A stretch of DNA of 39,197 nt from assembly GCF_016745505.1 (NCBI RefSeq), contig NZ_JAERUC010000032.1, positions 1 through 39,197 on the forward strand. The letters are read 5' to 3'. A program made the translations under genes and the position numbers. The notes below the pieces were generated by a model. It was not told the DNA's origin and did not search any database. It worked only from the letters and a program-made list of their open reading frames with translations. Below, piece after piece: positions 36,658-39,197 of this stretch; positions within the stretch are counted from its first letter, which is position 1; each line of letters starts with the position of its first letter. The stretch is from Streptomyces silvae (GTDB lineage Bacteria > Actinomycetota > Actinomycetes > Streptomycetales > Streptomycetaceae).

Positions 36658-38328
36658 TCATTCGCCCGACAGCACCGCCTGCGCGGCGAGCCGCGCCTCG
36701 TCGGCGGAGTCCGCGGCACGCGCGGCGGAGGCGGCACGCTCGCACTGCGCCAGCGTGTGCTTCGCCAGCGTCGCCCGCACGTAGGGAATGGACGCGGCAC
36801 CCATCGACAGGGAGGTGACACCCAGACCGGTCAGTACACAGGCCAGCAGCGGGTCCGAAGCGGCCTCACCACAGACACCGCAGCTCTTGCCCTCGGCCCT
36901 GGCGGCCTCGGCCGAGAGGGCGACGAGGTCGAGCAGCGCGGGCTGCCACGGGTCCTGGAGCCGCGACACGGCCCCCACCTGACGGTCCGCCGCGAAGGTG
37001 TACTGCGCCAGGTCGTTGGTACCCAGCGACAGGAACTCCACCTCCTGGAGGATCGAGCGGGCCCTGAGCGCGGCGGACGGAATCTCCACCATCGCCCCGA
37101 ACTTCGCCTGCAGGCCCGCCTCACGGCAGGCGTCGGCGAACGCCTTCGCGTCGGCGCGGTCGGCCACCATCGGGGCCATCACCTCGAGGTAGACCGGCAG
37201 TCCCTCGGCCGCCCGGGACAGAGCGGTCAGCTGGGTCCGCAGCACATCGGGGTGGTCCAGCAGACTGCGCAGCCCCCGCACACCCAGCGCGGGGTTGGGC
37301 TCGTCGGCCGGCGTCAGGAAGTCCAGCGGCTTGTCCGCGCCGGCGTCCAGCACCCGCACCACGACACGCCCCTCGGGGAACGCCTCCAGCACCGCGCGGT
37401 ACGCCGCGATCTGCTTCTCCTCGGACGGCGCCTGCTTGCTGTCGTCCAGGAAGAGGAACTCCGTACGGAACAGCCCCACGCCCTCCGCGCCGGCTTCCAG
37501 AGCCGCCGGCACGTCACCGGGACCGCCGACGTTGGCCAGCAGCGGCACCTTGTGGCCGTCCGAGGTGGCGCCGGGACCGGTCACGGCCGACAGCGCCGCC
37601 TTACGGGCAGCGGAGGCGCTCTCCATCTCGGCGCGCTTCTCCTGGCTCGGCTCGACGAAGATCTCACCGGTGCTGCCGTCCACCGCCACGACGGTGCCCT
37701 CGCCGATCTCACCCGCTCCGGGGAGAGCCACGACGGCGGGTACGCCGAGCGCCCGCGCGAGGATGGCGCTGTGGCTGGTCGGCCCGCCCTCCTCCGTCAC
37801 GAAGCCGAGCACCAGCGTGGGGTCGAGCAGGGCCGTGTCGGCGGGAGCGAGGTCACGGGCGATCAGCACGTACGGCTCATCGCTGTCCGGGACACCCGGC
37901 ATCGGAACACCGAGCAGCCGCGCCACGATCCGGTTCCGTACGTCGTCGAGGTCGGCGACGCGCCCCGCGAGGTACTCCCCGGCATTGGCCAGCAGCGCCC
38001 GGTACGCGGCGAACGCGTCGTACACACCACGCTCGGCGGTGCTCCCGACAGCGATACGACGCTCGACGTCGGCGATCAGCTCGGGGTCCTGCGCCATCAT
38101 GGCCTGGGCCTCCAGCACGTGCTGTGCCTCGCCCCCCGCCAGATTGCCGCGCGCGATCAGGTCGGCCGCCACAGCCTCCACGGCCTGGCGGGCACGCCCC
38201 TGCTCGCGCTCGGCCTCGTCCGCCGGAATCTGTTTGGCCGGCGGCTCGAGCACTGCCGTACCCATGTGCCGAACCTCGCCGATCGCCACACCGTGGCTCA
38301 CACCGACGCCTCGCAGCGTTGTCTCCAT
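36658..38328 (-). CDS. ptsI: PTS Enzyme I (phosphoenolpyruvate-protein phosphotransferase)
   Basis: A 556-aa Enzyme I, the first phosphotransferase of the PTS, which takes phosphate from PEP to HPr. The swivelling domain has the active-site H186 in EGGPTSHSAILARAL. The C-terminal PEP-binding barrel has GVGLFRTEFLF, NPALGVRGLR, MVEIPSAAL, LSLGTNDLAQYTFA and the cysteine motif CGVCGEAASDP. Length matches the family. The ATG at 38328 is the first start after crr. It lies 77 nt downstream of crr on the same strand, so the two form an operon. HPr is encoded elsewhere. The pathway feeds EIIA(Crr) and sugar-specific EIIB/C components, for example N-acetylglucosamine uptake. Confidence 0.97.
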   Translation of the reverse strand: METTLRGVGVSHGVAIGEVRHMGTAVLEPPAKQIPADEAEREQGRARQAVEAVAADLIARGNLAGGEAQHVLEAQAMMAQDPELIADVERRIAVGSTAERGVYDAFAAYRALLANAGEYLAGRVADLDDVRNRIVARLLGVPMPGVPDSDEPYVLIARDLAPADTALLDPTLVLGFVTEEGGPTSHSAILARALGVPAVVALPGAGEIGEGTVVAVDGSTGEIFVEPSQEKRAEMESASAARKAALSAVTGPGATSDGHKVPLLANVGGPGDVPAALEAGAEGVGLFRTEFLFLDDSKQAPSEEKQIAAYRAVLEAFPEGRVVVRVLDAGADKPLDFLTPADEPNPALGVRGLRSLLDHPDVLRTQLTALSRAAEGLPVYLEVMAPMVADRADAKAFADACREAGLQAKFGAMVEIPSAALRARSILQEVEFLSLGTNDLAQYTFAADRQVGAVSRLQDPWQPALLDLVALSAEAARAEGKSCGVCGEAASDPLLACVLTGLGVTSLSMGAASIPYVRATLAKHTLAQCERAASAARAADSADEARLAAQAVLSGE

Positions 38329-38405
38329 TTCACCCGTCTCCGATTGTGCGGCGGCTGTGCCACCGCGGTGGATTTCCCGACTGGCCGGTTACTGCGCCGA
38401 GGGTG

Positions 38406-38855
38406 TCACTGCCAGCCGAAGAGAGTGTCGCCGACCTTCACGTCGCCGTCCTCACGGACCTCGGAGAGGGACTCCGCCGTGGCCTCCAGGGCCACGACCG
38501 GGCAGATCGCCGACTTGCCGGCGGCCTCGACGCCCGCCGGGTCCCAGCGGACGATGCCCTGACCGCGGGTCACCGTGTCCCCCTTGTTCACGAGGAGCTC
38601 GAAGCCCTCGCCGTTGAGCTGCACGGTGTCGATCCCGAGGTGGGTCAGCACACCGTGGCCCTGGTCGTCGACGACGACGAACGCGTGGGGGTGGAGGGAG
38701 ACGACGATGCCGTCGACCGGGGACACGGCCTCGGACGGCTCACGCACGGGGTCGATGGCGGTACCGGGACCCACCATCGCTCCGGAGAAGACGGGGTCGG
38801 GAACCGCGGTGAGCCCGATGGCGCGGCCGGCAAGAGGGGACGTCACTGTGGTCAT
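38406..38855 (-). CDS. crr: PTS EIIA(Glc)-type component Crr
   Basis: A 149-aa EIIA(Glc)-family protein. It transfers phosphate from HPr to the EIIB of sugar permeases. Visible features: SPVDGIVVSLHPHAFVV with H57, and VLTHLGIDTVQLNGEGF with phosphorylated H72 (equivalents of the two active-site His residues of E. coli EIIA); the beta-sandwich end VKVGDTLFGWQ. The ATG at 38855 has a GGAGGG-type purine run upstream. It is the first gene of the crr-ptsI operon. The 280 bp upstream lead into a divergent rRNA-operon promoter. Confidence 0.97.
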   Translation of the reverse strand: MTTVTSPLAGRAIGLTAVPDPVFSGAMVGPGTAIDPVREPSEAVSPVDGIVVSLHPHAFVVVDDQGHGVLTHLGIDTVQLNGEGFELLVNKGDTVTRGQGIVRWDPAGVEAAGKSAICPVVALEATAESLSEVREDGDVKVGDTLFGWQ

Positions 38856-39136
38856 GGAGGGCCTCTCAGGGTGGGGATCCGTATGGTCACCGCCACGGCT
38901 GATGGAGGGCGGCGTACTGATCAGCAGCGTAAGTCATACGAAGTCACGGTTCCGCCCGAGAGCTACCGGTTGACAGACCTAGGGGCACACCGCAAACGAT
39001 TTGCCTCGCCTCACAGCGGCCTGTACTGTCGTACCCCTGCCTGGCCCCCATACGACTTCGAGTCGGGGACCGGCAGCGACTCCCAAGCCCAGACCTTAAC
39101 TCTTCTGATTGTGCTTCCGCATGCTCGCGGGACCCC
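38856..39136. promoter_or_regulatory. Shared upstream region of crr and rRNA operon
   Basis: No gene is seen. On the plus strand TTGACA (38970-38975) and TGTCGT-N18-TACGAC (39027-39032, 39051-39056) could be further rRNA promoters, as rRNA operons in Streptomyces usually have several. AAGTCA is repeated exactly one helical turn apart (38931-38936, 38941-38946), next to the likely crr promoter side (a weak TACGCT -10 on the minus strand at 38931-38926). No clear DasR-type site was found. Confidence 0.4.
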
Positions 39137-39197
39137 GGTCAAGGAGCGGGAAAAGGCCTGATAGAGTCGGACTCGCCGGAAAGGGAAACGCGAAAGC
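39137..39197 (+). promoter_or_regulatory. rRNA-operon promoter and leader start
   Basis: GGTCAAGGAGCGGGAAAAGG is followed by TGATAGAGTCGGA, whose TAGAGT (39162-39167) is the typical -10 of Streptomyces rRNA promoters, 18 nt after a GTCAAG-like -35 (39138-39143). The GCCGGAAAGGGAAACGCGAA leader after it is also typical of 16S upstream regions. The 16S gene should begin several hundred bases beyond the window edge. Recognition is from family knowledge. Confidence 0.7.

Noticed and set aside
38856..39136. DasR-binding site for crr
   Set aside because: I looked for an ACTGGTCTAGACCAGT-like site and found only a partial resemblance (AGGTCTGTCAACC on the minus strand), not enough to call.

Overview
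The window is high-GC actinobacterial chromosome, almost certainly Streptomyces. The evidence is third-position GC bias, many GTG and TTG starts, frequent 4-bp start/stop overlaps, an RbpA gene, a complete conservon (cvnABCD) and a characteristic rRNA-operon promoter at the right edge. From memory the order rbpA ... crr/ptsI next to an rRNA operon matches the S. coelicolor chromosome around SCO1390-SCO1421; this was not checked by alignment. No insertion sequence, integrase, tRNA or CRISPR array was seen. The region reads as core chromosome rather than a genomic island.

Layout, left to right. (1) 72-714: rbpA, encoding the RNA polymerase-binding protein, behind an upstream region with an exact sigma-R-type promoter and a housekeeping-type promoter. 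(2) 711-5159: a leftward operon (YczE-like membrane protein, glycerophosphodiester phosphodiesterase, UMF1-type MFS transporter) divergent from a MocR/YczR-type PLP-dependent regulator. (3) 5208-7041: a 64-aa SpdD-like membrane peptide and an FtsK/TraB-like membrane ATPase, resembling conjugation genes without the rest of an element. (4) 7366-9475: a small ankyrin protein, then a 17-codon leader ORF ending in three consecutive Cys codons ahead of a HEAT-repeat protein. (5) 9554-16375: four genes joined by start/stop overlaps: MgtA-like mannosyltransferase, second GT4 glycosyltransferase, SGNH hydrolase, fused 5-oxoprolinase. (6) 16433-23767: a three-gene SMC-like (condensin/MksBEF/Wadjet-like) cassette of kleisin-like, kite-like and 1580-aa SMC-like ATPase genes, apparently without the JetD nuclease. 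A convergent 2-TM protein follows. (7) 24778-29043: the conservon. (8) 29169-33380: Mpo1-like protein, VanX-like secreted dipeptidase, zinc-ribbon Nudix hydrolase and GH31 alpha-glucosidase. (9) 33603-36572: acetoacetyl-CoA synthetase and an unrecognised Streptomyces-type protein. (10) 36658-39197: the PTS genes crr and ptsI, divergent from the promoter/leader of an rRNA operon that runs off the right end.

The best candidate for a poorly described system is the SMC-like cassette. It has MukBEF/MksBEF/Wadjet gene order, a central hinge-like domain, a Walker B motif reading DN where DE is expected, and a 28-codon linker ORF coupling its first two genes. The poly-cysteine leader ORF and the SpdD/FtsK pair with a palindromic operator are the next most interesting.
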